A DNA stretch of 48,396 bases, taken from contig JAEUOG010000036.1 in NCBI GenBank assembly GCA_016790815.1, forward strand, positions 1-48,396, given 5' to 3'. The position numbers were made by a program, and so were the translations under genes. Under the pieces are notes generated by a model. It had not been told where the DNA came from. It worked only from the letters and a program-made list of their open reading frames with translations, and did no database searches. Positions 15,346-27,715 of the stretch are shown piece after piece (the first letter of the stretch is position 1; each line of letters starts with the position of its first letter). The stretch comes from Dechloromonas sp. (GTDB lineage: Bacteria; Pseudomonadota; Gammaproteobacteria; Burkholderiales; Rhodocyclaceae).

Positions 15346-16338
15346 GACATCAACACGTATGAAGGCGAGACCGCATACATCCTCCTTCAGGAAGTAAGCC
15401 GCCCCGCCGGCAAACCTTCATCCGAGCTGAATTTCTTCGGCAGCACGATGATGGCCCTCCTCCTGATCAAGACTCAAGCCCTGATTCCGGCAAGAAGCAG
15501 GGAGGCCGAATTCGCCAATGTCAGCGTCTGGGCCACCATCAATTCGTCTGGCAATCCGGAGACCCTGCTGTTCGAGCAGAACGCTCCCAAAGCCGGGGGC
15601 CTGGAGCGCCTTATCCTGCCGCGTTTTACCCTGCAGCTCGGCATCGACAGCGCATCTCAGCCGACCCAGGTACGCTTCGAACACCAGTCGTCGTGGGACG
15701 ATTTCCTGCATACCGACAACGTCATCATTCTGCTCCTTCTGAGTGCCGCACTGCTTGGCGTTCCCTGGGCGACCCGGCGGCACTACCTGAGCATCGACCG
15801 CGCCGAAATCGAGCAGGAGCGCTCCGCCTATCTGGCCACGCACGACCTGCTGACCGGCCTGCCCAACCGTTTTCTATTTTCCGATCGCTTCGAGCACACC
15901 TTGCGCACATGGCAGCGCACTGGGCAGTCTTTCGCCCTGATGCTGGCAGATCTGGATCGATTCAAGGACATAAACGACCAGCATGGCCACGACGTCGGCG
16001 ACCAGGTGCTGATTGCCTGCGCCAACCGGATGGCAGCGGAATTGCGCAGCTGTGACACAGTGGCGCGCCATGGCGGGGACGAGTTCATCATCCTGCTGGC
16101 CAACGTGCTCGGCATTGACGACGCGGAAAACGCTGCACGAAAAGTATTGGCGGCCGTCTCTTTGCCGATCGAAACGACGGCTGGCGAAGTCCGATTGACG
16201 TGCAGCATCGGCATCGCGATTTGCCCGTTGCATGGCACCAATCTCGATGTGCTGCGCAGAGCGGCTGACATCGCCATGTACCAGGCAAAGGAGCGCGGGC
16301 GCGACCTCATCGGCGTCTATTCGGGCGAGGCTGGCTGA
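15340..16338 (+). CDS. GGDEF diguanylate cyclase, probably 5'-truncated
   Basis: The first usable ATG is at 15448 (296 residues), but the frame is open back to 15340 and reads like the inside of a sensor domain (NTYEGETAYILLQEV). Residues about 91-108 from that ATG (NVIILLLLSAALLGVPWA) are a membrane helix. The GGDEF domain follows: THDLLTGLPNRF, DLDRFKDINDQHGHDVGD, the inhibitory-site RSCD, ARHGGDEFIILL and SIGIAICP. The active site looks intact and would make c-di-GMP. No signal peptide or sensor N-terminus is present, and the gene abuts the fdhE remnant head to tail. Both are best explained by one deletion or recombination event. Whether it is expressed is unknown. Confidence 0.75.
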   Translation, partial: TVDINTYEGETAYILLQEVSRPAGKPSSELNFFGSTMMALLLIKTQALIPARSREAEFANVSVWATINSSGNPETLLFEQNAPKAGGLERLILPRFTLQLGIDSASQPTQVRFEHQSSWDDFLHTDNVIILLLLSAALLGVPWATRRHYLSIDRAEIEQERSAYLATHDLLTGLPNRFLFSDRFEHTLRTWQRTGQSFALMLADLDRFKDINDQHGHDVGDQVLIACANRMAAELRSCDTVARHGGDEFIILLANVLGIDDAENAARKVLAAVSLPIETTAGEVRLTCSIGIAICPLHGTNLDVLRRAADIAMYQAKERGRDLIGVYSGEAG

Positions 16339-16397
16339 GTTTTTTGCCAGCCTTTGACAGCGGGATCTGTCCTTTTCCACAAAATCAGGCCCTTAGC

Positions 16398-16426
16398 TTG
16401 GCATTCGGCGGCGCGGCCGGTAAACT
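16398..16426 (+). promoter_or_regulatory. putative metH promoter
   Basis: TTGGCA (16398-16403), a 17-base spacer and TAAACT (16421-16426). Transcription would start about 16433, exactly at the 5' edge of the riboswitch aptamer, which supports the assignment. Confidence 0.65.
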
Positions 16427-16433
16427 ATGCGCT

Positions 16434-16512
16434 CTGCCGAGGAGCGCTGCGACCCTTTTCATGCTGTTGGTGAATTCCGGGGCCAGGCTCGGCAATGATC
16501 AACGGCGCTCGC
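16434..16512 (+). promoter_or_regulatory. S-adenosylhomocysteine (SAH) riboswitch
   Basis: The leader contains the highly conserved core CCGAGGAGCGCTGCGACC (16437-16454) and the returning strand GCCAGGCTCGG (16482-16492), closing the P1 helix (TGCCGAG with CTCGGCA). Downstream, GCGCTC (16505-16510) pairs with GAGCGC (16442-16447) as the pseudoknot P4. This is the SAH riboswitch consensus, which senses S-adenosylhomocysteine and usually turns on methyl-cycle genes such as ahcY and metH. The 3' pseudoknot strand is also part of a terminator stem, so SAH binding should block termination. Confidence 0.92.
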
Positions 16513-16546
16513 AAACCCAGCCGGTTTGTGGCGCCGTTCGTTTTTT
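16501..16546 (+). terminator. riboswitch-controlled intrinsic terminator before metH
   Basis: AACGGCGC (16501-16508) pairs perfectly with GCGCCGTT (16531-16538). An inner stem CAAACC/GGTTTG (16512-16517 with 16523-16528) is followed by six T residues (16541-16546). The left arm shares bases with the riboswitch pseudoknot, so ligand binding and termination exclude each other. The predicted logic is high SAH, metH on. Confidence 0.85.
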
Positions 16547-16585
16547 GCGGCGTACCCGGCACAATTTTGCTTTGCCGAGGTGATC

Positions 16586-20251
<3,666 letters not shown>

Positions 20252-20265
20252 TTCTGTGCCGAGGC

Positions 20266-21984
20266 TTATTGCTCAGCGTCTTCCCGCCTGAAGCAATAGT
20301 CTTCGGCAGCGCAGGCGTGCCACCGGCCTTCGCCGGTCAGCTCCAGTACCTGCTTGTGGTACTGGAGAATCGCCGGTCGATGGGCGACGCTGATCAATGT
20401 CGTCTTCATCTGCAGCAATTGCTGGTATAGCGCCGTCTCGTTGGCGCTGTCGAGGGCGCTGGTCGCCTCATCCAGAATGGCAAATCGGGGTTTGCTGAGC
20501 AGGATGCGCGCAAAGGCGAGTCGTTGCTGCTCGCCCACCGACAGCACCTTTTGCCAGTCCATTTCGGTATCCAGTCCACCGAAACGGTTGGCCAGATCTG
20601 GCAGATTCACGCTTTCCAGGACCTTGAGCAGTTGCGCGTCGGGAAACGAGCGGCCCTTGTGCGGATAGAGCAACTGGCTGCGCAGGGTGCCGAGCAACAT
20701 GTAGGGCTGCTGGGGCAGAAACAGGATGTCGTTCGGCTGAGGCCGGAAAATGGTGCCGCTACCGGCGTACCAGATGCCCGCAATGGCGCGTAGCAAGGAG
20801 CTCTTGCCGCTGCCGCTCTGGCCGACAATCATCAGGCTGTGACCAGGCCTGACCTCAATGGACAGTTTCTGAACGAGGGTTCGCTCATAATTTGGCGTCT
20901 GCAGGGTGACGTTATCGAGGGTCACTTGCGGCGCATCGACCGACAGGATAGTGCGGGTATTGGCTACATGCCCCGCCGGATGGCCCGGAAGGAAGCGCGC
21001 CAGGGTATCGAGCCGATCGACGCCGGCAGCGAAGCGGCTCAGGCTCTCGAAGTTCTCGACGATCAAGGAAAAAGCAGCGAGCACGGCGGCAAAGGCGCCC
21101 GCAGCCTGAATCGCCCGCCCGACTTCGAGCTCGCCGGAGAGAACCCGGGAGGCGATGATGGCGCTGGGCAACACGATGGTCAGCAGACCGTAGGCATGCT
21201 GGAAGAAGTTGAGGCCGAGCTGGCTGCGGATCAGGCGCTTGAAATTCTTGAAAGCCTGAGCAAAACGCTGTCTGACCTGCTGCAGTTCCTGCGCCTCGCC
21301 GCGATACAGGGCAATCGACTCGGCGTTCTCGCGAATGCGCACGAGGCCAAAGCGAAAATCGGCTTCACGCCGTAGCTGATGAAAATTGAGGTTCATCAGC
21401 CGGTTGCCGAAGACAAAAATGGTGATCAAGGTGCCGGCTGTGGCATAGAACGTCAGAAAATAGACGAGCTCCCGCGAGATCGACCACAGCACGGCACTGA
21501 ACGCCACCAACTGCAGCACCGAACCGATGAAGATGAGCAGGAAATAGAGCGATCGCTGGGTAAAGGTATTGATATCTTCCGCGATACGCTGGTCCGGATT
21601 ATCGATGCCGGCGTTGGCGTTCAGCTCGTAGAAATGCCGGTGGCTGAAATAGCTGTCGAGGAAGCGATGGGTCAGCCAGCGTCGCCAGTAAAGGCCAAGG
21701 GTGTCCCGGACAAAATAGTAAAAAGCGTAGATCGGTATGGCGCCAATCAGCAGCCACAGGCAATACTTGATCGACGCCCAGAATCGCTCCTCGTCGCGCG
21801 CAGCCAGCGCGGAGGTGAATTCCCCCGTCTGCTCGTTGAAGAGAACGGCAAAACGTGTCTGCCCAAGCAACAGCAAGACAAGCAGTGCGAGTAATCCCCA
21901 CGCCTTGAACTTCTCGTCGAGACGCCAATATGGAGAGGCTATGGCCCAGAATCGCTGCCAGAGATGCCGGTCAGGAGGTTTCAT
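20266..21984 (-). CDS. ABC exporter, SbmA/BacA/YddA-like, fused permease-ATPase
   Basis: A 572-residue half-transporter. The N-terminal 340 residues hold six membrane helices of the SbmA/BacA-like permease type ([59 protein letters not shown]). The ATPase has [14 protein letters not shown] (Walker A), [14 protein letters not shown] (signature) and [12 protein letters not shown] (Walker B). E. coli YddA (561) and mycobacterial Rv1819c share this layout; members move vitamin B12, peptides or long-chain compounds. The ATG at 21984 has GAGG eight bases upstream. It is divergent from murB and ends 14 bases after metH. The neighbouring B12 enzyme is suggestive, but cobalamin as substrate is speculation. 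Confidence 0.85.
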   Translation of the reverse strand: MKPPDRHLWQRFWAIASPYWRLDEKFKAWGLLALLVLLLLGQTRFAVLFNEQTGEFTSALAARDEERFWASIKYCLWLLIGAIPIYAFYYFVRDTLGLYWRRWLTHRFLDSYFSHRHFYELNANAGIDNPDQRIAEDINTFTQRSLYFLLIFIGSVLQLVAFSAVLWSISRELVYFLTFYATAGTLITIFVFGNRLMNLNFHQLRREADFRFGLVRIRENAESIALYRGEAQELQQVRQRFAQAFKNFKRLIRSQLGLNFFQHAYGLLTIVLPSAIIASRVLSGELEVGRAIQAAGAFAAVLAAFSLIVENFESLSRFAAGVDRLDTLARFLPGHPAGHVANTRTILSVDAPQVTLDNVTLQTPNYERTLVQKLSIEVRPGHSLMIVGQSGSGKSSLLRAIAGIWYAGSGTIFRPQPNDILFLPQQPYMLLGTLRSQLLYPHKGRSFPDAQLLKVLESVNLPDLANRFGGLDTEMDWQKVLSVGEQQRLAFARILLSKPRFAILDEATSALDSANETALYQQLLQMKTTLISVAHRPAILQYHKQVLELTGEGRWHACAAEDYCFRREDAEQ

Positions 21985-22131
21985 TTTTTCGCCCTCAGCT
22001 GTCCAGGCGAGCCCGATGTCGGACCCAATCTGTTGATCACGTTTTACTCTCAGGATGACACCCGGGTCAAGAAGGCAAACAAGCGACAGGCAAACGCCAA
22101 ACGCGGCCCGAAATCGACGAAAATCCCGCCT

Positions 22132-23145
22132 ATGAATTCCGCACAAAACGTCGACCTGAGTCCTTTCAACACGCTGGCCCTGCCCGGGCGCGCTGCCGCG
22201 TACCAAAAAATCACCACCCCCGAGCAGTTGGCTACCGCCGAACTGGCTGGCCAACCGCGCTTCATCCTCGGTGGCGGCAGCAACCTGGTGCTGACCGGCG
22301 ATTTCGACGGACTTGTCCTGCACATGGCCATTCCCGGCAAACGCCTGCTCAAGGAAGACAGCGAGGCCTTCTACATCGAGGCTGGGGCTGGCGAGAACTG
22401 GCATGACTTCGTGCAATGGACTCTGCAGCTGGGGTGGCCAGGGCTGGAGAACCTGAGCCTGATTCCCGGGACGGTCGGTGCCGCGCCTATCCAGAATATC
22501 GGTGCCTACGGACTGGAAGTCGGTGAGTGCTTCCATTCATTGACCGCCTGGGATTTTGAAAAACATGCTTTTTTGACGGTTGACCGCAGCACCTGCGAAT
22601 TCGGCTACCGCGACAGCGTTTTCAAGCAGCAAGGCTGGCATTTGAGCGGACGGATGGCGATCACTTCGGTCGTTTTCAGGTTACCGAAGGCTTGGACGCC
22701 CAACATGCGCTATGCCGATGTAACGCAGGAACTGGCGACCCGACAAATCGCGAGCCCGACGCCGCAGGACATCGCCAATGCCATCGTCGCCGTTCGCCAG
22801 CGCAAGCTGCCGGACCCGGCCCAGATCCCGAATGCGGGCAGTTTCTTCCATAATCCGGTTGTCGAGGCGGCGCTCGCCGATTCTCTGGCCGCCGACTACC
22901 CGACCCTGCCCCGCTACCCGCAGCCGGATGGGCGGGTCAAACTGGCTGCCGGCTGGCTGATCGAGCAGGCCGGGTGGAAGGGGAAAAATCTCGGCCCGGT
23001 CGGCATGTACGAAAGACAGGCACTGGTGCTGGTCAATCGTGGTGGCGCGACCGGCGACGACGTCAGGCGCACGATGGCCGCAGTTCAGGCCGACGTGAAA
23101 GCCAAATTCGCCGTCGACCTCACTCCCGAGCCGATTTTCCTGTAA
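22132..23145 (+). CDS. murB: UDP-N-acetylenolpyruvoylglucosamine reductase MurB
   Basis: A 337-residue FAD enzyme of cytosolic peptidoglycan precursor synthesis, type I (E. coli-like, 342). Visible: [40 protein letters not shown] (FAD phosphate loop), [23 protein letters not shown] and [12 protein letters not shown], with the Ser proton donor in AGSFF. The start at 22132 was chosen by family alignment; its ribosome site is poor, and the frame is open upstream without homology. It overlaps the convergent amidase gene by 26 bases. Confidence 0.96.
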   Translation: MNSAQNVDLSPFNTLALPGRAAAYQKITTPEQLATAELAGQPRFILGGGSNLVLTGDFDGLVLHMAIPGKRLLKEDSEAFYIEAGAGENWHDFVQWTLQLGWPGLENLSLIPGTVGAAPIQNIGAYGLEVGECFHSLTAWDFEKHAFLTVDRSTCEFGYRDSVFKQQGWHLSGRMAITSVVFRLPKAWTPNMRYADVTQELATRQIASPTPQDIANAIVAVRQRKLPDPAQIPNAGSFFHNPVVEAALADSLAADYPTLPRYPQPDGRVKLAAGWLIEQAGWKGKNLGPVGMYERQALVLVNRGGATGDDVRRTMAAVQADVKAKFAVDLTPEPIFL

Positions 23146-23833
23146 CGAACAGGCAGGCCGAGATGCCCGTGGCCAGCGCTTCGGCCATCCTCGCCTGACG
23201 CTCGGGGTCGGTCAGCTGCAGCTCTTCGTCCCGATGTTTGATCACGCCGGCCTCGAAGAGCACCGCCGGCAAGGTCGTCCGGTAGAGCACGACAAGGTTG
23301 TCGTAATACCAGACCCCGTTTTCGGCATCCGCCGGCAAATGCTTGCGGCCGTGCCAGCTTGAAGGTTCGAAGCCGGCCCGACGCAACATGGCCCCCATGC
23401 TCGATGCGCAGCGCAAACTGGTTTCCGGATCTGGATTCTGCGCCGAGACGAAAATGCCGTAGCCACGCTTGACCTCGGTGTAGGTTTGCTCGCTGCCCTC
23501 CCAGACCCACGGTTTCAACCAGGCTTCGCCTATCGAGTCGTGGTGAATGGAGATGAAAAAATCGCTGCCCGCCGCCTGCTGGGGCCGTGCGACCAGGCTG
23601 CCGATGTCGCCGGCGAAATTGACTTCGCGAACCGCCTGCCCGCGCTCGCGCAAGACGCCGGCCAGCACGCCGGCGAACTCCCGATTGAAGGCAAACTCCG
23701 GACGACCACGGGCACTCGTCGCACCGCCATCGACGCCACCATGACCGACATCGATCGCAACCAGCGCTGGCGCCGCAATTGCTGCGGTCGACCACGAAAA
23801 AAGGGCAAAAATGAAATGTACTCTGCAAACCAT
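23120..23833 (-). CDS. periplasmic N-acetylmuramoyl-L-alanine amidase
   Basis: About 237 residues, Amidase_3 (AmiC-like) zinc hydrolase that removes stem peptides from peptidoglycan. The signal peptide [20 protein letters not shown] is followed by [14 protein letters not shown] (first zinc His), [13 protein letters not shown] (zinc Glu), [10 protein letters not shown] (second His) and [14 protein letters not shown] (catalytic Glu). It lacks the AMIN domain of AmiC, so septal targeting is not obvious. The ATG at 23833 begins a good signal peptide; the frame is open 50 codons farther but without signal character. Confidence 0.9.
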   Translation of the reverse strand: MVCRVHFIFALFSWSTAAIAAPALVAIDVGHGGVDGGATSARGRPEFAFNREFAGVLAGVLRERGQAVREVNFAGDIGSLVARPQQAAGSDFFISIHHDSIGEAWLKPWVWEGSEQTYTEVKRGYGIFVSAQNPDPETSLRCASSMGAMLRRAGFEPSSWHGRKHLPADAENGVWYYDNLVVLYRTTLPAVLFEAGVIKHRDEELQLTDPERQARMAEALATGISACLFVTGKSARE

Positions 23834-23885
23834 GAGCAGATTATGGCGCCAAGTCGTCAACTCGGCCCGAAATGCGTCGGGGGCA

Positions 23886-23916
23886 TTGGAAACTGCAGCA
23901 TGAATTGCGCTATAGT
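23886..23916 (+). promoter_or_regulatory. putative promoter of the 189-residue protein gene
   Basis: TTGGAA (23886-23891) and TATAGT (23911-23916), with a 19-base spacer. The -10 is good and the spacing is long, so confidence is modest. Confidence 0.4.
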
Positions 23917-23941
23917 TTCCGGCCAGCCAAGGGAACATGAA

Positions 23942-24511
23942 ATGAGTGAAGAGACGACCCAACCGCGCGGTACGAGCGCCCATATGCCGGATCTGAACTG
24001 GAGTCAGGTCCGCGAAACAGTGCTGATGCTCGAACTCGCTGCCGTGCAGATTGAATCCGCAATGAAGGACAGCAACGCCTCAGTCGAAGTGCTGACCAAT
24101 TCGTTCACGAGCATGGCCGGCTACATGCGGGTGATCTCCGACACCGTGCAGACCCTGCCCGATGAGGGTGAAACCGGGCTCGCCAAGCAAAATCTGACCG
24201 GCATCTCCGAACAGGTATCCGGCATGGTCCATCAGGCCATCATTGCCTTCCAGTTCTACGACAAACTCGTGCAGCGCCTTGCCCACGTCGGCATCAGCCT
24301 TGGCGACCTGAGCAACCTGGTTGCCGATGGACGACGCCTGTACAACCCGACCGAATGGGTATCCCTGCAGGACAAAATCGGGGCGAAGTACACGACGCGC
24401 GATGAAATCGCGATGTTCGAAGCGGTCATGCAAGGCATGCCGGTTCAAGAAGCCGTTGAAAAGTTCATGGCTGAGATGAAGGAAAAGAACGACGACATCG
24501 AGCTGTTCTAG
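23942..24511 (+). CDS. uncharacterised cytosolic signalling-type protein (helical)
   Basis: 189 residues, no signal peptide or membrane span. The sequence is mostly helical; VHQAIIAFQFYDKLVQRLAH recalls the 'alQFqD...Q.L.Hv' helix seen in CheZ-like and chemoreceptor-associated proteins, and a Met-rich C-terminus ends MAEMKEKNDDIELF. I do not recognise a named family. An HPt protein gene follows 140 bases downstream in the same orientation, so a role in a phosphorelay is possible. AAGGGAAC lies upstream of the ATG at 23942. Confidence 0.75.
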   Translation: MSEETTQPRGTSAHMPDLNWSQVRETVLMLELAAVQIESAMKDSNASVEVLTNSFTSMAGYMRVISDTVQTLPDEGETGLAKQNLTGISEQVSGMVHQAIIAFQFYDKLVQRLAHVGISLGDLSNLVADGRRLYNPTEWVSLQDKIGAKYTTRDEIAMFEAVMQGMPVQEAVEKFMAEMKEKNDDIELF

Positions 24512-24544
24512 CAATTTTCGATGCTGTGATTGGAATCACTCACA

Positions 24545-24573
24545 TTGAAAGCGACGCTCAATGACATTAACAT
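24545..24573 (+). promoter_or_regulatory. putative promoter of the HPt gene
   Basis: TTGAAA (24545-24550), a 17-base spacer and TAACAT (24568-24573). The match and spacing are good for a housekeeping sigma promoter, and it lies in the 140-base gap before the HPt gene. Confidence 0.5.
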
Positions 24574-24651
24574 CGCCATACCGCAAGATGAACTACCTAG
24601 AATCCGACATGAACGCTCTGGACACCCCTGTCATCGTCGAAAGGAACGCCG

Positions 24652-25026
24652 ATGACCGCCTGTGACGAACTGCCCGAACTACCCGGCATCGACAAGGTTG
24701 ACGGCCTGCGGCGCATGATGAACAAGCCCGCACTTTTTGAAAAAATTCTGCGCGACTTTCATGCCCGCCTGCACGATTCTCCGCAGGTCATTTGCGCCAC
24801 GCTGGCGAATGGCGACTATTCAACCGCCGAACGCAATGCCCACAGCGTCAAGGGGCTGGCTGGAACCATCGGTGCTATCGGCCTGCAAGATGCTGCAAAA
24901 GCCCTTGAACACGAGTTGCACGATGGCCACACACCGTCCGAAGCTACGTTTGCCCAGTTCGAAAAGGAACTGCGTACGGTCATCGACGGAATAGCTGCCG
25001 GTTTCGGCATCGAACCGACTACCTGA
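24652..25026 (+). CDS. stand-alone HPt phosphotransfer protein
   Basis: 124 residues. The HPt four-helix domain has the phosphorylatable His64 in AERNAHSVKGLAGTIGA, the standard (A)H.LKG.(A/S) motif, preceded by FEKILRDFHARLHDSP and followed by LEHELHDG. It carries phosphate between a hybrid kinase and a response regulator; neither is adjacent. AAGGA stands about seven bases before the ATG. It converges with the DUF1840 gene. Confidence 0.88.
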   Translation: MTACDELPELPGIDKVDGLRRMMNKPALFEKILRDFHARLHDSPQVICATLANGDYSTAERNAHSVKGLAGTIGAIGLQDAAKALEHELHDGHTPSEATFAQFEKELRTVIDGIAAGFGIEPTT

Positions 25027-25034
25027 CCGAGAAT

Positions 25035-25367
25035 TCAGAAATCGGCTGACGCTTCCCAGACGATATTTGCCTTCGGCCCGCCCTTGCTGGTTCGCTCAAG
25101 CATGTCAATCATCGGCCAGGCACGCTGACTCATCGCCACGACAGGCTCCTTCTTTTTTCCTGTCTCATCCCGTTCATCTTCATCCGGCGGCGGCGCCTCC
25201 GCCTGCTTCACGGCTTCACGCAAAGTCTGAGCGGCCGATGCCATCTCGGCCTGCGTGAAGGTTCCACGTGCCGTCGTGGCCTTGCCTAGTGCCTGTAACA
25301 GCGGACGAGCCGCCTCGGCAAACATCAGTATTTCCCCGGTTTCACTGGACAGAAAGCGGACTAGCAT
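25035..25367 (-). CDS. DUF1840 family protein
   Basis: 110 residues. The opening MLVRFLSSETGEILMFAEAA and the ARGTFTQAEMASAAQTLREA segment fit DUF1840, a small family common in betaproteobacteria with no known function. It has no signal peptide; the central stretch (PPPDEDERDETGKKKEP) is probably disordered. Stop and the HPt stop are eight bases apart. Confidence 0.8.
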   Translation of the reverse strand: MLVRFLSSETGEILMFAEAARPLLQALGKATTARGTFTQAEMASAAQTLREAVKQAEAPPPDEDERDETGKKKEPVVAMSQRAWPMIDMLERTSKGGPKANIVWEASADF

Positions 25368-25397
25368 TGTTTTTCCTTTCGCTGCGAGGATTCCCGG

Positions 25398-25426
25398 TTG
25401 TCACACCGCGCCACCTTGGGCACAAT
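25398..25426 (+). promoter_or_regulatory. putative promoter of the methyltransferase-like gene
   Basis: TTGTCA (25398-25403), a 17-base spacer and CACAAT (25421-25426), in the 81-base divergent gap between DUF1840 and the 216-residue protein. Confidence 0.45.
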
Positions 25427-25448
25427 GATTCGAAGGGAGACCAAAATC

Positions 25449-26099
25449 ATGTCCGCAAATATTACAGCCAATCCACTAGAGACATGGGGCGATGAGCTTG
25501 AGCGCTATGCGCTGGAAGAATGTATCAAGCGTCACCGATTCGATAGCAGCTTGTCGGTCCTTGTCCTTCGGGACAAGCGCGCCGAGTTGGCCATCAGGTT
25601 TGCCCGGCTCGGCGCCAAGGTTGTCGTTGCCGACCGGACCGACGTAAAGCAGGAGATCGAGGGAAGAGTACTGGCAGCCGGATTTCGCGACGAAATATCC
25701 GTCGCCGCCTGCACGATCACCGACATCCCTGAGAGCGTTCCATGCGAACCCTTCGACATCATTGTCGTCCGCCGCGGCCTGTGCGCCCTGCCGTATGACG
25801 AAGCCCGGCGTGTTGTGCGGCAGTTGCTGCTCAAACTGAAAATTGGGGGCAAGCTTTATGTTTCCGTACTCGGTCTGCATTCCGAACTGAGCGAAGGTTA
25901 CGCCGCAGCCGAGTCGGTCATCAATGAACGTTTTGGCAAATTGGCGCCAGCGCTCGCCGAGAAGTACGGCATCCACCAGCCGGTATGCCTGTACACCGAA
26001 CGGAACCTGTTCATGCTGCTGCTCGAGGCAGGTGCCAGCGTGCTGCGCACGCTGACAACCACCTACGGCAACGTCAAGGGCATCGGCGTCCGCGTCTGA
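25449..26099 (+). CDS. class I methyltransferase-like protein, function unknown
   Basis: 216 residues. Alternating strands and helices look like a Rossmann methyltransferase: VLVLRDKRAELAIRFARLGA, KVVVADRTD (acidic residue at the ribose position), a FDIIVVRRGLCALPYDEARR strand-helix, and LKLKIGGKLYVSVLG like post-motif III. The glycine-rich motif I is not canonical (LRDKRAE instead of GxGxG), so SAM binding is uncertain. GGGAG precedes the ATG at 25449. The stop overlaps the next start (TGATG), so it is coupled to the ROK kinase gene. Confidence 0.65.
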   Translation: MSANITANPLETWGDELERYALEECIKRHRFDSSLSVLVLRDKRAELAIRFARLGAKVVVADRTDVKQEIEGRVLAAGFRDEISVAACTITDIPESVPCEPFDIIVVRRGLCALPYDEARRVVRQLLLKLKIGGKLYVSVLGLHSELSEGYAAAESVINERFGKLAPALAEKYGIHQPVCLYTERNLFMLLLEAGASVLRTLTTTYGNVKGIGVRV

Positions 26100-26992
26100 T
26101 GCGCCTTGGCATCGACCTCGGCGGAACCAAGACCGAGATCATTGCACTGGACGACAATGGCGCAGAATTGCTGCGCCAGCGTGTCGCCACACCGCAAGGC
26201 GACTACATGGCGACGCTGATGGCCATTGCCGGCCTCGTTGAAGACACCGAAGGCACTCTCGGCCAAAGAGGTAGCGTCGGCATCGGCATTCCCGGTGCCG
26301 AGTCACTGGTCACCGGACTGATCAAGAACGCCAACTCCACTTGCCTGATCGGCAAGCCACTGAAACGCGACTTGCAGGCCCTGCTCCAGCGTGAAATTCG
26401 GCTGGCCAATGACGCGAACTGCTTTGCGCTGTCCGAGGCGACAGATGGCAGCGGCCGCGATGCCGACATCGTCTTCGGGATCATTCTTGGCACCGGCGTC
26501 GGCGGCGGCATCGTCATCAACCGGCAGGTGCTGACCGGGGCCAATGCCATCGCCGGTGAATGGGGACACAATCCGCTGCCCCTGCCCTGCGATGACGACC
26601 TGCCCTTGCCGCCCTGCTATTGCGGCCGCCTCGGCTGCAACGAAGCCTATCTTTCAGGCCCGGCGCTGGCAGCCGACCATCTGCGTCACACCGGGAATTC
26701 GCTGACCGCATCCGAAATAGACCACCGTGCTGCCGACGGTGAGGCAGCCTGCGAAGCCTCCCTCCGGCGCTACGAGAATCGGCTGGGTCGCGCCCTAGCG
26801 AACGTCATCAATATCCTCGACCCGCAGGTGATCGTCATTGGTGGCGGGCTGTCGAAAATGGAGCGCCTGTACCGCAATTTGCCGGCCTCCTGCGGTCGAC
26901 ATGTTTTTTCCGACGTTTTCAACACGCGATTCCTGCCGCCGACACATGGGGATTCCTCGGGGGTACGCGGTGCGGCATGGTTGTGGGATTGA
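26099..26992 (+). CDS. ROK-family sugar kinase (fructokinase/N-acetylglucosamine kinase-like)
   Basis: 297 residues. MRLGIDLGGTKTEIIAL is the ATP phosphate loop; GIGIPGAES, NDANCFALSEA with the catalytic Asp, FGIILGTGVGGGI, and a zinc motif beginning GHNPLP with CYCGRLGC define ROK kinases. E. coli Mak (fructokinase, 302) has the same HNP..C.CG..GC layout; NagK is similar, so the exact sugar is not certain. Cytosolic. The start overlaps the previous stop by one base. Confidence 0.88.
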   Translation: MRLGIDLGGTKTEIIALDDNGAELLRQRVATPQGDYMATLMAIAGLVEDTEGTLGQRGSVGIGIPGAESLVTGLIKNANSTCLIGKPLKRDLQALLQREIRLANDANCFALSEATDGSGRDADIVFGIILGTGVGGGIVINRQVLTGANAIAGEWGHNPLPLPCDDDLPLPPCYCGRLGCNEAYLSGPALAADHLRHTGNSLTASEIDHRAADGEAACEASLRRYENRLGRALANVINILDPQVIVIGGGLSKMERLYRNLPASCGRHVFSDVFNTRFLPPTHGDSSGVRGAAWLWD

Positions 26993-27010
26993 TGGCAAAA
27001 TGCGCCGACC

Positions 27011-27715
27011 ATGGCACACGTTTCCCTCTTCGTCGGCGGCATACGCCCGCTCCCTGAGTCCGGTCGCCCGACCGGCATGTACAAGCAGCCGGCGGCCGGT
27101 CCGCTTGAACTCGGCAGTGAAGGCTTCGTTGGCGACATGCAGGCCGATAGGCGTGTGCACGGCGGCCCCGAGAAGGCCGTCCATCTCTACCCGGCGCGCC
27201 ATTACGCCAGACTGGCCGAACGCTTTCCGGATGCCGCGCCTCACCTCGTTATCGGTAGCCTTGGTGAAAATATCTCGACTGCCGACCTTGATGAAAACGA
27301 TGTCCGGATTGGCGACATCTGGCGCCTCGGCAGCGCCGAGCTGCAGGTTTGCCAGCCACGCAATCCGTGCTGGAAAATCGATGAACGCTTTGCCAGCGAT
27401 GGCATGGCGGCCTTCATCGGCGAGCATCGCCTGACCGGCTGGTACTGGCGGGTCATCGTACCCGGCCGCGTGGCACCGGGTGATTCGCTGGATCTGCTGC
27501 ATCCGGCAGTTGGCAGCTTCACGCTGGCCGAAGCAATGCTCTGCTGGCAAGCCCACCGTCCAGACCTCGCCGACCTTGAAAGATTGGTCGCCAGCCCCGG
27601 CATCGCCCTGAACTGGCAACAGAAAGTCATCATGCGTGTCGATTGGCTCCGCAAGAATCCCGACAAGTCAGTGTCGGCAGGCTCTCCGTTCCACGTGAAA
27701 CCGGAGAACCCGTGA
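27011..27715 (+). CDS. YiiM-like MOSC-domain protein
   Basis: 234 residues. VHGGPEKAVHLYPARHYARL, GSLGENISTADLDENDV, IGDIWRLGSAELQVCQPRNP and CWKID are the MOSC core; YiiM (224 in E. coli) has the same order and a C-terminal 3-alpha domain, here SFTLAEAMLCW and beyond. YiiM with molybdenum cofactor reduces N-hydroxylated base analogues such as 6-N-hydroxylaminopurine. The end overlaps the MFS start as GTGA. A parS-like site (27688-27701) lies in its last codons. Confidence 0.87.
   Translation: MAHVSLFVGGIRPLPESGRPTGMYKQPAAGPLELGSEGFVGDMQADRRVHGGPEKAVHLYPARHYARLAERFPDAAPHLVIGSLGENISTADLDENDVRIGDIWRLGSAELQVCQPRNPCWKIDERFASDGMAAFIGEHRLTGWYWRVIVPGRVAPGDSLDLLHPAVGSFTLAEAMLCWQAHRPDLADLERLVASPGIALNWQQKVIMRVDWLRKNPDKSVSAGSPFHVKPENP
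27688..27701 (+). other. parS-like ParB-binding site 2
   Basis: GTTCCACGTGAAAC, in the 3' end of the MOSC gene. Identical, with flanking C on both sides, to the site at 42384. Matches GTTYCACGTGRAAC. Confidence 0.75.

Noticed and set aside
16328-16353. Hairpin AGGCTGGC/GCCAGCCT at the end of the diguanylate cyclase gene as a terminator
   Set aside because: The T run lies in the loop, not after the stem, so it does not fit an intrinsic terminator.
24609-24663. A short upstream reading frame (MNALDTPVIVERNADDR) overlapping the HPt start
   Set aside because: It has no ribosome site and the HPt ATG has a good one; regulation by it is possible but unsupported.
25261-25274. GTTCCACGTGCCGT, a half-match to parS
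   Set aside because: Only the left ten bases match; the right arm is not symmetric.
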